Shown: positions 1 to 10,242, counted from the first letter of the stretch. The stretch is 56,527 nucleotides of DNA from an uncultured Moraxellaceae bacterium (GCA_913057715.1 CAJXOR010000006.1:1-56527); one strand, 5' to 3'. Made by a program: numbers and translations. The notes: a model not told the origin generated them from the letters alone.

Positions 1-53
1 TGTTAAGCCTGCCGCCAGCGTTCAATCTGAGCCATGATCAAACTCTTCAGTTT
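1..53 (-). rRNA. rrs: 16S ribosomal RNA, 5' end only
   Basis: Read on the minus strand, these bases are the conserved start of bacterial 16S rRNA: AAACTGAAGAGTTTGATCAT followed by the GGCTCAG and GAACGCTGGCGGCAGGC blocks. The mature 5' end falls at about 53 by alignment to the E. coli start. The gene runs off the left edge, as expected where an assembler stops at a multicopy rRNA operon. Confidence 0.97.
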
Positions 54-322
54 AATCTTACTGTGAGATCCTTTTAAGATGGATCTCAAAATCTTGGCTC
101 ATCGGTTAAATCTTACTGACTTTTAAATCGCTCAAATGAACTTGGAGTAGATTTATTGATCAGTCGTCTTTATACCAATGAGTATAATATGACATCGCTA
201 ATCAACAAAAATCCACACAAGTTGTTCTTTACTGTGTTTTTAAATAATTTGAAACTGCTTCGTCAGCGTGTTTCGTATCTCATCTGAGTGACTAAGTTGC
301 CATCCCGTCTGAGTGAGTGGCT
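54..322 (-). other. rrn leader (pre-16S) region
   Basis: This is the untranslated leader between the last rrn promoter and the 16S 5' end. It contains a box C-like element ACTTGTGTGG (minus strand, about 213-222), which resembles the E. coli leader element. An inverted repeat GAGATCC/GGATCTC (65-71 with 81-87) lies just before mature 16S and is a likely part of the RNase III/leader stem. A clear boxA was not found. Confidence 0.7.
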
Positions 323-350
323 ATTATAGAGATTTAAAATTCAATGTCAA
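323..350 (-). promoter_or_regulatory. rrn promoter proximal to 16S
   Basis: On the minus strand a perfect -35 TTGACA (345-350) and a perfect -10 TATAAT (323-328) are separated by 16 bp. Transcription would enter the rRNA leader about 265 bases before 16S. It is the closest sigma-70 match in the region. Confidence 0.85.
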
Positions 351-400
351 CATTTAATTTTAAACTCTTTTCTAACCGGGTGCTTATTCAGCGTTCGCAT

Positions 401-428
401 ATTATACAGAAGGTTCACACTAAATCAA
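401..428 (-). promoter_or_regulatory. second tandem rrn promoter
   Basis: Minus strand TTGATT (423-428), 16 bp spacer, TATAAT (401-406). It is in tandem with the proximal promoter, as is typical of rRNA operons. Confidence 0.7.
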
Positions 429-494
429 TATAAATCATTAACTTAATTCTTACCCTCTCTCTAAAAGCGATACAGCTGCTCAAGCGAGGTGCGT

Positions 495-523
495 ACTTTA
501 GTGCTTAAGAATTGTTGCGTCAA
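495..523 (-). promoter_or_regulatory. third, distal rrn promoter just after tyrS
   Basis: Minus strand TTGACG (518-523), 17 bp spacer, TAAAGT (495-500). It begins only about 40 bp past the tyrS stop. I see no intrinsic terminator between tyrS and this promoter, so tyrS transcripts could read into the rRNA leader. Confidence 0.5.
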
Positions 524-563
524 CCACTATTGTCACTTTTCTGCAATATATGCTCAAACAGCA

Positions 564-1778
564 TCAATCTTTAATCAAAACTTGTGCAAATGCTTTTTTC
601 CCAGCCTGTATCAACACGTCATCACCTGACTTCAGGCTGAAACTGGCCTCTACAACCTCATGATCAATCTTGACCACGCCTCGCTTCACCATGTCTTTTG
701 CTTGTGCTGCGTTTTTAGCCAGCTCTGCTAGATTAAGGACCTGGGTGATAAACAACTCTTGAGCCCCCTCCAAGCTTAGTGTGACCTGTGGTAAATCCAG
801 CGGGACTTCACCCTCGGCCAAACGGTTACCGCTACTCATATGGGCATTGGCGGCCGCCTCTTGATCATGAAAGCGCTCTACCAACTCCTCAGCCAACACC
901 CGTTTTATCTGCTGGGGGTTTTCCCCTTGTTTGATTTGTTCAAGTAGAGCATTTATCTCATCGAGAGTTTTGAAACTCAGTAGCTCAAAGTACCGCTCGA
1001 TCAAGCTGTCTGGTAGAGACAAGATCTTTTGATACATGCTACCGGGGCTATCTTTGATCGCGATGAAGTTGTCCAGCGACTTACTCATCTTGTTTACCCC
1101 ATCCAAACCCTCAAGGATAGGAACGGTGATGCAGACCTGCGGCGTTTGCCCTGCCTTAGATTGTAGGGTGCGGCCCATAAGCAAGTTAAATGTCTGATCG
1201 GTGCCGCCCAGCTCTACATCTGCCTCTAAGGCAACAGAGTCATAGCCTTGCACCAGAGGGTAGAGGAACTCATGAATAGAGATGGGCGTGTGGCTGGTGT
1301 AGCGCTTTGAGAAGTCGTCGCGCTCAAGCATACGAGAAACCGTCTGCTGTGAGGCCAGACGTATCATATCGGCAGCGCTCATCTGATCAAACCACTCCGA
1401 GTTATAAACCACTCGGGTTTTAGACTCATCGAGTATCTTAAAAACTTGCTCAGCATAGGTCAGCGCATTTTGCTTGATCTGCTCGTCAGTCAGCGGCGGG
1501 CGAGTTGAGTTCTTACCCGTTGGATCACCGATCTTGCCCGTGTAATCCCCGATCAGAAATATCACCTCGTGACCCAGCTGCTGAAAGACTCGAAGCTTGT
1601 TGATTAAAACGGTGTGACCCAAATGCAGGTCAGGTGCGGTTGGATCGAAGCCAGCTTTGATCTTTAGGGGGCGGCTCAACTTGAGTTTTTCAAGGAGCTG
1701 CTCTTCATTGATGATTTCGGCGGTTCCCCGCTTAATCAGATCAAGCTGTTCTTGTGCTGGTGCAAAAACGTGGTTCAT
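564..1778 (-). CDS. tyrS: tyrosyl-tRNA synthetase
   Basis: Charges tRNA-Tyr with tyrosine in the cytoplasm. It is 404 aa, close to the Pseudomonas-type enzyme. The class I catalytic domain shows the HIGH-type motif HLGH at residues 52-55 within [13 protein letters not shown] and a perfect KMSKS at 230-234. The last ~60 residues form an S4-type RNA-binding domain. The HLGH/DPTAPD form is that of the TyrZ-like subfamily rather than E. coli TyrS. The gene lies directly upstream of an rRNA operon on the same strand, a common gammaproteobacterial arrangement. The start (MNHVFAPAQ) is the natural N-terminus for the family. Confidence 0.97.
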   Translation of the reverse strand: MNHVFAPAQEQLDLIKRGTAEIINEEQLLEKLKLSRPLKIKAGFDPTAPDLHLGHTVLINKLRVFQQLGHEVIFLIGDYTGKIGDPTGKNSTRPPLTDEQIKQNALTYAEQVFKILDESKTRVVYNSEWFDQMSAADMIRLASQQTVSRMLERDDFSKRYTSHTPISIHEFLYPLVQGYDSVALEADVELGGTDQTFNLLMGRTLQSKAGQTPQVCITVPILEGLDGVNKMSKSLDNFIAIKDSPGSMYQKILSLPDSLIERYFELLSFKTLDEINALLEQIKQGENPQQIKRVLAEELVERFHDQEAAANAHMSSGNRLAEGEVPLDLPQVTLSLEGAQELFITQVLNLAELAKNAAQAKDMVKRGVVKIDHEVVEASFSLKSGDDVLIQAGKKAFAQVLIKD

Positions 1779-1804
1779 GTCTGCTGCTTGCTAATTAAAG
1801 ACGC

Positions 1805-1878
1805 TCAGTTTATCGCGAAATGTCATGTAGATTAAACTGAACGAGCAGTTATGCCGATTTATCCATCGGTGACATTTT
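1805..1878. repeat. AAAATGYC motif pair upstream of tyrS
   Basis: A plus-strand variant GAAATGTCATG (core 1818-1824) faces a minus-strand AAAATGTCACCG (core 1871-1878). The first copy sits inside an inverted repeat TCAGTTTA/TAAACTGA (1805-1812 with 1833-1840). The gap lies between the mla terminator and the tyrS start. Confidence 0.45.
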
Positions 1879-1882
1879 GCTC

Positions 1883-1906
1883 AAAAAAAATCCCGCCGAG
1901 GCGGGA
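1883..1906 (-). terminator. intrinsic terminator of the mla operon
   Basis: Minus strand stem CCCGCC/GGCGGG (1892-1897, 1900-1905) with a two-base loop, followed by eight T residues. It lies 17 bp after the mlaC stop and closes the mlaFEDC operon, leaving no room for an mlaB gene. Confidence 0.9.
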
Positions 1907-1922
1907 TGATCAACAGCTCGTT

Positions 1923-2528
1923 TTAAGCTGGTTGTTTCGGCACAAAGTTCTTGATCGCTTTGTCCAAACTACCGCGATTGGCTTCAACCGCGCTGCTGAA
2001 CTGCTTGCGGAAAGTTAATCCCACATCAATCCCTTCGATTTTCAGGTTGCGAATCTTCCAGCCGCCCTGATCGATCAACATGTAGCTAACCGGCACCACT
2101 TGACCTTTGTCGGTTTTAAAGTCCATGGTGACCACGGCTTTAGTTGGATCCTTAAGTGCTTGATAAGGGCGCACGGTATAGCTCTCGTTGTCATACTCAG
2201 CTAGATACTTTGAGTAGGCACCAACCAGTGCTCCGCGAAAGTTCGCTTGAAACTGCTTAATTTGCGCAGGGCTAGCTTGACGGTAGTATCTGCCCATCAC
2301 ACCTTTGGCAAAGCCATCGAAGTCCACATAAGGAATGATGTCTTCTTGCACGATGGTGCGCAGATAAGCTGGATCTTTTTTGTACTTAGCACGGTCTGTG
2401 TTCAAACGCTCGGTCAACTGGTCTGCCACGCCTCTAACGAAGGCTGGGGCGGTTTGTTGTGCCGCACTAACATATGAAGACGCAATGAGCGCCGTCGCTA
2501 ATAAAGCTGGTTTAAAAATATTCATCAT
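1923..2528 (-). CDS. mlaC: periplasmic phospholipid-binding protein MlaC
   Basis: Soluble periplasmic shuttle that carries phospholipids between the outer-membrane MlaA complex and the inner-membrane MlaFED complex. It is 201 aa. A signal peptide covers residues 1-22 (cleavage near SAAQQ), followed by the MlaC/Ttg2D fold with the typical stretches near DIIPYVDF and KIRNLKIEG. It is the last gene of the operon, 18 bp after mlaD and just before a strong terminator. GAGG in GAGGTAACG precedes the first of two adjacent ATGs, so the start may be 2528 or 2525. Confidence 0.93.
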   Translation of the reverse strand: MMNIFKPALLATALIASSYVSAAQQTAPAFVRGVADQLTERLNTDRAKYKKDPAYLRTIVQEDIIPYVDFDGFAKGVMGRYYRQASPAQIKQFQANFRGALVGAYSKYLAEYDNESYTVRPYQALKDPTKAVVTMDFKTDKGQVVPVSYMLIDQGGWKIRNLKIEGIDVGLTFRKQFSSAVEANRGSLDKAIKNFVPKQPA

Positions 2529-2546
2529 CGTTACCTCATCTCACCT

Positions 2547-3092
2547 TTAAAATGCGAACCCGCTGTCGTCTTCACTCACAACTGGCTCAGAAGCCTCGCT
2601 TGTTTGAGATGACTCGGCGGAAGTCTCGCTTGGTTCAGTCGCTTTACTGAACAAGAATTTGCTAATCAAATCTTCTAACACTAGGGCACTCTGTGTCAGT
2701 GTTAATTCGTCGCCATCTTGTAGATAAATGTCATTTGCACCTGGCTCTACCCCGATGTACTGCTCACCTAAGAGACCAGCAGTCAAGATACTGGCATAAG
2801 CATCGTCACTGATTTGATCCATACTGCTGTTGATCTGCAACGTCACTTTGGCGTTTAGCATCTTGGGATCAATCTCAATCGATTCAACCTTACCGATGGG
2901 AACACCGCTCATGGTTACCTTAGCGTTTTTGGACAGACCACCGACATTTTGAAAGTGTGCGGTCAGCTCATAAGTGTTGGTTGGTGCAAGCACGGTGACC
3001 AAACCACTGACTTTTAGGGCCAGAAAAAACAAAGCGGCAACACCCAATGCAACAAAACCGCCTGCCAATATTTCCTGCGTACGAGTTTTCAT
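2547..3092 (-). CDS. mlaD: phospholipid ABC transporter substrate-binding MCE protein MlaD
   Basis: Inner-membrane-anchored MCE protein that forms the hexameric lipid channel on top of the MlaFE transporter. It is 181 aa, matching the ~183 aa family norm. One transmembrane helix lies near residues 8-30, followed by an MCE domain (about 40-118, with VGGLSKNAKVTMSGVPIGKV) and an acidic Ser/Glu-rich tail. I start it at the ATG at 3092, seven bases after GGAGGAA, rather than at the preceding TTG. That ATG overlaps the mlaE stop by one base (TGATG), indicating translational coupling. Confidence 0.94.
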   Translation of the reverse strand: MKTRTQEILAGGFVALGVAALFFLALKVSGLVTVLAPTNTYELTAHFQNVGGLSKNAKVTMSGVPIGKVESIEIDPKMLNAKVTLQINSSMDQISDDAYASILTAGLLGEQYIGVEPGANDIYLQDGDELTLTQSALVLEDLISKFLFSKATEPSETSAESSQTSEASEPVVSEDDSGFAF

Positions 3093-3883
3093 CAAATTCC
3101 TCCAAACATGACCGCAGTCAATATAAAATCTAAGCCCAGAACGCTGAGCGATGAATAAACAACTGTGTTGGTTGTTGCTTTGGCAATGCCCTCAGATGTA
3201 GGGATGCTCGCGTAACCTTGATATACCGCGATCCAACTACAAACCACAGCAAAGATAACCGACTTTATGATGCCGTTTAGTACGTCACCTGTGAAACTCA
3301 CTGACGCCTGCATGTTGCCCCAAAAAGAGCCCTCATACACGCCCAGCCAATCAACGCCAACAAACTTACCGCCCATAATCGCAACTGCTGTAAACAAGAT
3401 TGCGAGTATCGGCAAACACACGATGCCCGCCAGCAACCTCGGTGCAACAATACGCCTAAGCGGGTCGACACCGATCATCTCCATGCTGGCCAACTGCTCG
3501 GTTGATTTCATGAGTCCAATCTGAGCGGTCAAAGAAGATCCAGCCCGTCCAGCAAACAGAAGCGCCGCAACGACTGGTCCCAATTCGCGCACCAAGGTGA
3601 GTGCAACCATGGTGCCTAGCGCCTGCTCGCTGCCGTACTTGACCAGTATGGTGTAACCCTGAAGACCCAGCACCAGACCAATAAACAATCCCGATACCAA
3701 GGTGATGCTCAGTGACTGCACACCAACATAGTAGATCTGCTCGACAAAGCGACCAAAACCACCTGATGTCGGCTTCGCCCAGACAGAGCGCAACAACATA
3801 ATCAACGCCGCACCCAACCCCTGAAGGCTGCTGAGCGTGCTTCTACCTAGACCAGCTAAACTGTCATTTAAGCGTGAGATCAT
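3092..3883 (-). CDS. mlaE: phospholipid ABC transporter permease MlaE
   Basis: Integral membrane permease of the Mla system that maintains outer-membrane lipid asymmetry. It is 263 aa (E. coli 260). Five to six hydrophobic segments are visible, with the family hallmark region TLVRELGPVVAALLFAGRAG and the downstream TEQLASMEMIGVDPLRRIVAPR. Its start overlaps the mlaF stop by four bases and its end touches the mlaD start, so mlaFED is tightly coupled. Confidence 0.95.
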   Translation of the reverse strand: MISRLNDSLAGLGRSTLSSLQGLGAALIMLLRSVWAKPTSGGFGRFVEQIYYVGVQSLSITLVSGLFIGLVLGLQGYTILVKYGSEQALGTMVALTLVRELGPVVAALLFAGRAGSSLTAQIGLMKSTEQLASMEMIGVDPLRRIVAPRLLAGIVCLPILAILFTAVAIMGGKFVGVDWLGVYEGSFWGNMQASVSFTGDVLNGIIKSVIFAVVCSWIAVYQGYASIPTSEGIAKATTNTVVYSSLSVLGLDFILTAVMFGGI

Positions 3884-4698
3884 ATGCCTGACTCCGCAAC
3901 TTCGCTTACCTGGTCTTGTTTAGCGCGATACTTAAAGGCAACGGGACCTTCAACCGAGCCATCTAAAAACTGCCTCACAAATGGCTCATCCGACTGCCTG
4001 AGCGCCTCTGGCTTCCCTTCACCCATCACCACGCCATCGGCAAGGACATAGACGTAATCGGCGATAGATAGCGTCTCATCAACATCATGAGACACAACAA
4101 TCGTCGTCAGGTTCAGACTCTGCGTCAACTGTTTGATCAAGCGAACCAGCACGCCCATGACGATCGGGTCCTGCCCGGCAAAAGGCTCGTCATACATGAT
4201 CAGCTCAGGATCAAGAGCGGTAGCGCGCGCCAGTGCTACGCGGCGACTCATGCCACCTGAAAGTTCAGCAGGGAAAAGCAACTGTGTACCATCAAGACCA
4301 ACCGCATCTAGCTTCTGACTTACTTTGGCTTGAATTTCCGCCTCACTTAGGTCTGTGTGTGCACGAATCGGAAAGGCGACATTTTCAAAGACGCTCATGT
4401 CACTGAACAGAGCTCCACTTTGAAATAGCATGCCCATCTTTGAGCGCATGGCAAAAAGATCGCTGCGACTCATCTGATGTACAGTTTCACCGTCGTATTT
4501 TATCGATCCCGACTCAGGTATCAGCTGCCCGCCGATTAATTTAAGCAAAGTGGTTTTACCGGTTCCAGATGGACCCATGATCCCGGTAATCTTTCCTCTT
4601 TCGACACTTAGATTTACGCCACCAAAAATGCTGCGATCCGCCCTGTCATAGTGCAAATCTTCAACAACAATCAAGGGGTTTCGCTGATGCTCGCTCAT
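3880..4698 (-). CDS. mlaF: phospholipid ABC transporter ATPase MlaF
   Basis: Cytoplasmic ATPase that powers MlaE/MlaD lipid transport. It is 272 aa. Walker A GPSGTGKT is at 42-49, Q-loop near FQSGALF (92-98), signature LSGGM at 146-150, Walker B LIMYDE at 166-171 and the switch histidine at 204. The C-terminal tail (LDGSVEGPVAFKYRA) resembles the MlaF extension that in E. coli clasps the neighbouring subunit and MlaB, although no mlaB is present in this operon. It is preceded 13 bp upstream by a 50-aa membrane micro-ORF on the same strand. Confidence 0.96.
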   Translation of the reverse strand: MSEHQRNPLIVVEDLHYDRADRSIFGGVNLSVERGKITGIMGPSGTGKTTLLKLIGGQLIPESGSIKYDGETVHQMSRSDLFAMRSKMGMLFQSGALFSDMSVFENVAFPIRAHTDLSEAEIQAKVSQKLDAVGLDGTQLLFPAELSGGMSRRVALARATALDPELIMYDEPFAGQDPIVMGVLVRLIKQLTQSLNLTTIVVSHDVDETLSIADYVYVLADGVVMGEGKPEALRQSDEPFVRQFLDGSVEGPVAFKYRAKQDQVSEVAESGI

Positions 4699-4711
4699 AA
4701 CAGACCCACAA

Positions 4712-4864
4712 TTAAATAGTATTACTGGGATTTGAAGTTTGTATCTTGACTACACCATCTGGGTAAACTGCTGATTCAGGGCTGGGTAGTTTGGAAGGTG
4801 AAAACTGATAAAAACCAAATATCGCTACGTTCATCAGTAGCAAAACAAAAAATAAATGAGGCAT
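4712..4864 (-). CDS. hypothetical 50-aa single-pass membrane micro-protein ahead of mlaF
   Basis: I do not recognise this protein. The reading frame is 50 codons, starting MPHLFFVLLLMNVAIFGFYQ. Residues 4-20 form one hydrophobic helix, followed by a short polar Ser/Pro-containing tail ending SNPSNTI. Support for coding: AAGAGA lies six bases before the ATG, the stop is only 13 bp before mlaF on the same strand, and a plausible promoter (TTGATC at 4915-4920, TATACT at 4894-4899, 15 bp spacing) sits just upstream. It could be a small regulatory or structural partner of the Mla complex, or a leader peptide. Function is inferred from position only. Confidence 0.5.
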   Translation of the reverse strand: MPHLFFVLLLMNVAIFGFYQFSPSKLPSPESAVYPDGVVKIQTSNPSNTI

Positions 4865-4893
4865 GTTAATTCTCTTATTTGAGCGGACGAGTC

Positions 4894-4920
4894 AGTATAG
4901 CACCGCCTCATATCGATCAA
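4894..4920 (-). promoter_or_regulatory. candidate promoter of the micro-ORF/mla operon
   Basis: Minus strand TTGATC (4915-4920) and TATACT (4894-4899) with a short 15 bp spacer, about 30 bp ahead of the micro-ORF start. The spacing is below optimum, so this is tentative. Confidence 0.4.
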
Positions 4921-4930
4921 GTTGGGTCGA

Positions 4931-6586
4931 TTAATCGGCAGCAGGTATCTTATCGACACTCACTTTGTTAACGACATTGAGACGCTTGGGCCATTGGATG
5001 GAAAACTTAGCGCCGCCCAGCTCATTACTACGAGAGGCAACAGCCTCACCATCAAACCAAAAAGCGATTCGGGCCACGATAGATAACCCTAAGCCATAGT
5101 TACCAAGCGATCGATTCCGGCTTTCATCCAGTCTTGAGAACGGAGCAAAGATACGTTTGCGATCGACCTCATCCACCCCGTTTCCGTCATCTTCAACATC
5201 AATCCAAAGCGAGCTGGTGTTTTGACCGATTGAAACATAAATCTGTGAATCAGCATGCCGAATGCCATTTCCTAAGAAGTTTTGCAGGACACGCTTGATG
5301 TATTTGGCATCGGTGTAAGCCCAGATCACATCTTCCTTGTTGGTGAGGTGAATGTCGACACGATCAGTCAATATCAAGGTTTCAGTGATGGTTTGTTTGG
5401 CCATCTCAATCAGGTTGACTCGCTGCAAATCGAGCGTCGGCATACTTTCTTCCAGACGTGCATGAGTCAAGATCTCATCGATAAGTGTATCGAGTTCCTG
5501 AATATCAGCATCAATCGTCTGAGTCTGCTCAAGCCTTGAGTCGCGATCGTCAGTGTCTGCAAGCATATCGACAGCAAACCTAACTCTCGCAACCGGTGTC
5601 CTGAGTTCGTGCGAGATAGCTCTGGTCAGCTCTCGCTGTGACGTAATCAAGCGCTTGATGTGGGTTGTCATGTAGTTAAAGGTGCTAGCCAAATGACTGA
5701 TCTCGTCATTGCCATCGACAAGTGCCTTAGCATCGAGGTTACCAGCCCGTATGCGGGTAACTGCTGTCTGGATAGCTGAAACTTTCCGCTCTAAAGGCTT
5801 TATGAGTGCATACAGTCCTAGAGCTAGGATGAATAACCCAAGAGCAGCTATCGACATGATGAGGTCCAATGGCGCCCGATCAAAGATAGGGATGGGACCT
5901 GCCATGACAATATCAGTAGAGCTTCTGAGCGGTATGATTAGCTTAAAAGAAGAAGTACTTAAACTTCCGCCTTCATTAAATAAGATAACAGTCTTCTTAC
6001 GCTGAATTCGCTCTAGCTGCTCAACATCCAACGTGAGTTTATTGATGGATCTAATCTGAAGGGGATAGGGAAAGTAGGCTTGAAGTTCGTCAACATGAGC
6101 TGCCTTGTCTACGTACTGATCAAAATCTTCTTGGAGGATACTTCCTATACCACGGAGCTGAGTTTCTTGGATTTGATCAACTTCACCGGTGATTAGGTTT
6201 GGCTCACCCGGAATTTTTTGAAAAATTCGAGCAGATTGGATCGTTGCGTCATAACGCACCACCGGCTTACCCGCCTCTAACCGGCGCGACTCATCACTTG
6301 AAAAACCAACTTCAGCCACAGGCTTGATCAAGATGGTGTAACCGAACCCGTCAGCAATCCTTCGAAGCCATAAACTTCGATCTAAAGGATCGCTGTATTG
6401 GGACGCCCTCATAGCAAGCAGATGAGCGGGACCGGTCGCCATAGAGGTGCGATAGGTTGCCGCTCTTTCATCCATGATACTTTTAAAAAGGATAAAACTA
6501 AATATCCCGGTCAACAGCGTCAGTAAAATGATTCCAGCATAGATACGATAAAAAATTCGCCCTAGAAAACTAGAGAATGCACTCAT
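4931..6586 (-). CDS. RstB/EnvZ-type sensor histidine kinase
   Basis: Membrane sensor kinase that would phosphorylate the response regulator encoded just upstream. It is 551 aa. TM1 spans 16-37, a ~200-residue periplasmic sensor 38-240, TM2 241-262, then a HAMP domain (262-315). The H-box SHELRTPVARVRF places the phospho-accepting His at 326. The ATPase domain has the N-box NFLGNGIRHA (436-445), G1 DDGNG (466-470) and G2 NYGLGLS (496-502). It starts 8 bp after the regulator stop, so the two are one transcription unit. The stimulus is not readable from sequence. The regulator resembles RstA, so RstB is the nearest name. Confidence 0.9.
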   Translation of the reverse strand: MSAFSSFLGRIFYRIYAGIILLTLLTGIFSFILFKSIMDERAATYRTSMATGPAHLLAMRASQYSDPLDRSLWLRRIADGFGYTILIKPVAEVGFSSDESRRLEAGKPVVRYDATIQSARIFQKIPGEPNLITGEVDQIQETQLRGIGSILQEDFDQYVDKAAHVDELQAYFPYPLQIRSINKLTLDVEQLERIQRKKTVILFNEGGSLSTSSFKLIIPLRSSTDIVMAGPIPIFDRAPLDLIMSIAALGLFILALGLYALIKPLERKVSAIQTAVTRIRAGNLDAKALVDGNDEISHLASTFNYMTTHIKRLITSQRELTRAISHELRTPVARVRFAVDMLADTDDRDSRLEQTQTIDADIQELDTLIDEILTHARLEESMPTLDLQRVNLIEMAKQTITETLILTDRVDIHLTNKEDVIWAYTDAKYIKRVLQNFLGNGIRHADSQIYVSIGQNTSSLWIDVEDDGNGVDEVDRKRIFAPFSRLDESRNRSLGNYGLGLSIVARIAFWFDGEAVASRSNELGGAKFSIQWPKRLNVVNKVSVDKIPAAD

Positions 6587-6594
6587 AAAAAACT

Positions 6595-7305
6595 TTAGCT
6601 TTGACCTTCTTTAACAAACAAGTAGCCTTTGCTGCGTACTGTTTTGATCCGTTTAGGATTTTCTGGATCATCACCAATTTTTGGACGAATACGAGAAATA
6701 CGCACGTCAATTGAGCGATCTTGACCGTCATATTCGATACCACGTAGACGTTCAAAAATGTCCTCACGTGACAAAATTCGGCCAGCGTTTGAAGCCAGCA
6801 GCCAAAGTAGATCGTATTCAGCAGAGGTAAAGTCGACGTTTTTGCCGCCGAGACTCACGCTACGGCCACCGTTGTCGATTACTAAATCGTCAAACTCTAG
6901 ACGCTGCGGTACATCTTCATTGATGGCATTTTCAGAGCGGCGTAGCAGCGCGCGGATACGTGCAAGTAAAACTCGTGGCTGTACTGGTTTCGCGACATAA
7001 TCATCGGCGCCCATCTCAAGCCCTAAGACTTGATCCATATCTTCCGTTCGAGCTGTCAGCATGAGGATGGGGTTTGAGAATTGCGGGCGAACTTCGCGGC
7101 AGATGGTCAGGCCGTCGGCTCCGGGCAACATAACGTCCAAAACAAGCAAGTCAGGTTGATCAGCAATGATACGGCGTATGGCCTTAGCACCATCAGTTTC
7201 GATACCGACTTCTAAGCCGTTTCTGATCAGATACTCTTGGGTCAGACCAGCCAGTCGCTCATCATCTTCAACAATCAGGATTTTTGGGGTTTTTTCTTCG
7301 CTCAT
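6595..7305 (-). CDS. RstA-like OmpR-family response regulator
   Basis: DNA-binding response regulator partnered with the downstream kinase. It is 236 aa. The receiver domain carries the acidic pocket EDD (13-15), phospho-acceptor Asp57 in LDVMLPGADG, Thr84 and Lys106 (KPVQP). A C-terminal winged-helix domain (about 135-232, with RSIDVRISRIRPKIGDDP) follows. The stretch DQVLGLEMGADDY with VLLARIRALLRR is typical of the RstA subgroup. The gene follows the atp operon but is separated from it by an intrinsic terminator, so it should have its own promoter. I could not identify that promoter convincingly. Confidence 0.92.
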   Translation of the reverse strand: MSEEKTPKILIVEDDERLAGLTQEYLIRNGLEVGIETDGAKAIRRIIADQPDLLVLDVMLPGADGLTICREVRPQFSNPILMLTARTEDMDQVLGLEMGADDYVAKPVQPRVLLARIRALLRRSENAINEDVPQRLEFDDLVIDNGGRSVSLGGKNVDFTSAEYDLLWLLASNAGRILSREDIFERLRGIEYDGQDRSIDVRISRIRPKIGDDPENPKRIKTVRSKGYLFVKEGQS

Positions 7306-7418
7306 GCGCCGTCTCTGTAAAATAAATTATCTGATGTAATTTAAATTATTGGCGGCTTAGGCTCAATTGCCTTAAGTAAACGTGGAGTCTAAAAGCCTCG
7401 TATTTGGTTGCACAAGTG

Positions 7419-7444
7419 TAAAAAAACCCCTCAAAAGAGGGGTT
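7419..7444 (-). terminator. intrinsic terminator of the ATP synthase operon
   Basis: Minus strand stem AACCCCTC/GAGGGGTT with a TTTT loop and a seven-T tail, 18 bp beyond the atpC stop. It separates the atp operon from the RstA-like regulator. Confidence 0.92.
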
Positions 7445-7461
7445 TATCAAATAGCTTAATG

Positions 7462-7878
7462 TCAGGCTTTGTTTTTGTACTTACGAATTGTCTGAAGTTG
7501 CGCTACTGATTCAGCCAATGCTGTCATGGCAGCAGCCGTATCAATATCGCTTCTTTGATCAGTCAACAAGTTTTCAGCTTCTTGTTTCGCAAGCTCAACC
7601 TGTTTCGCATCCAGATCCGCCGCACGTTGAGCGGAGTCCGCAAGAACGATCACTTGGTGTGGCTGCACTTCCAAAATCCCACCTGATACATATACGATGG
7701 TTTCATCGCCATTGTCCATAGTGATTTTTAGTGGACCTGGTTTTAGCAAAGTCACGAGCGGAATGTGTCTAGGCAGTATGCCCAGCTCACCCGTGATTCC
7801 GGTTGCGGTCAACATCGAAACCTCACCCTCAAAGAGGGTGTCGTTCATGCTCACTACGCTGCATTTCATGGTAGACAT
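7462..7878 (-). CDS. atpC: ATP synthase F1 subunit epsilon
   Basis: Subunit of the F1 central stalk that couples rotation and inhibits ATP hydrolysis. It is 138 aa, the normal length. An N-terminal beta-sandwich (about 1-85, with GELGILPRHIPLVTLLKPG) is followed by a two-helix C-terminal domain rich in Ala/Glu/Gln. It is the last gene of the operon, 17 bp after atpD. Confidence 0.97.
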   Translation of the reverse strand: MSTMKCSVVSMNDTLFEGEVSMLTATGITGELGILPRHIPLVTLLKPGPLKITMDNGDETIVYVSGGILEVQPHQVIVLADSAQRAADLDAKQVELAKQEAENLLTDQRSDIDTAAAMTALAESVAQLQTIRKYKNKA

Positions 7879-7895
7879 TGAATCTCCTCAGGCCT

Positions 7896-9320
<1,425 letters not shown>

Positions 9321-10193
9321 TTATTCAACTGCCGCTGCTCCGCCGACGATTTCAGAGATTTCTCTGGTGATCGCAGCTTGACGCAGTTTGTTATAAACCA
9401 GTTGTAAGTCTTTGATTAAGTCACCCGCGTTATCGGTTGCCGCTTTCATAGCGACCATGCGCGCTGATTGCTCTGCGGCGATGTTTTCAATAACGGCTTG
9501 ATAGACTGTCGATTCGATATAGCGTGACAACAGTTGTTGAAGCAACTCTTCTGCCGAGGGCTCGTAGAGGTAATCCCAGCTGAACTCTCGAGTAGCAACG
9601 CGGGTATTGTCGTCTTGAGGCAAAGGAACCAATTGCTTGAGTTCTGGCTTCTGCGTCATGGCGTTAACAAACTGGTTAGAGATCAAGAATATCTGATCCA
9701 GCTCACCCTTGGCGTAGGCATCTAACATCGACACTGCAGCACCATTGATCTGCTCAAACGTGGGCTTGTCACCGTAGTGAGTGCTGGCTGCCAAAACTTG
9801 ACCACCGTGAGATTTGAAAAAACCCACTGCTTTTTGGCCAATTGCAGCAAAGCAAACCTCAACACCTTCCGACTGACGCACCTTGATATCTTTAACAAGG
9901 TGTTTAAACAGGTTGATGTTTAACCCGCCCGCCAAACCTCGGTCAGAGGAAACCACAATATAACCGATCCGTTTGACGTCACGTCCAACCAGATAGGGAT
10001 GCTTGTATTCGTGCGTCGCATGCACCAAGTGGGCAATAACCGACTGCATATGCTCAGCATAGGGCCTTCCGGTTACCATCCGCTGTTGTGCGCGGCGCAT
10101 CTTACTGGCCGCAACCATCTCCATGGCACGCGTGATCTTCTGCGTGCCCTTAATACTGGAGACTTTCCCGCGTATCTCTTTTAAGCTCGACAT
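9321..10193 (-). CDS. atpG: ATP synthase F1 subunit gamma
   Basis: Rotor shaft inside the alpha3beta3 hexamer. It is 290 aa. N-terminal helix [34 protein letters not shown] and C-terminal helix with [21 protein letters not shown] are the conserved coiled-coil pair that turns in F1. No insertions or losses are visible. Confidence 0.97.
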   Translation of the reverse strand: MSSLKEIRGKVSSIKGTQKITRAMEMVAASKMRRAQQRMVTGRPYAEHMQSVIAHLVHATHEYKHPYLVGRDVKRIGYIVVSSDRGLAGGLNINLFKHLVKDIKVRQSEGVEVCFAAIGQKAVGFFKSHGGQVLAASTHYGDKPTFEQINGAAVSMLDAYAKGELDQIFLISNQFVNAMTQKPELKQLVPLPQDDNTRVATREFSWDYLYEPSAEELLQQLLSRYIESTVYQAVIENIAAEQSARMVAMKAATDNAGDLIKDLQLVYNKLRQAAITREISEIVGGAAAVE

Positions 10194-10242
10194 CAGTTTA
10201 TCCTGCTGTCCAAAAGGTGAATGTCATGGTGTTTGAGAAATC

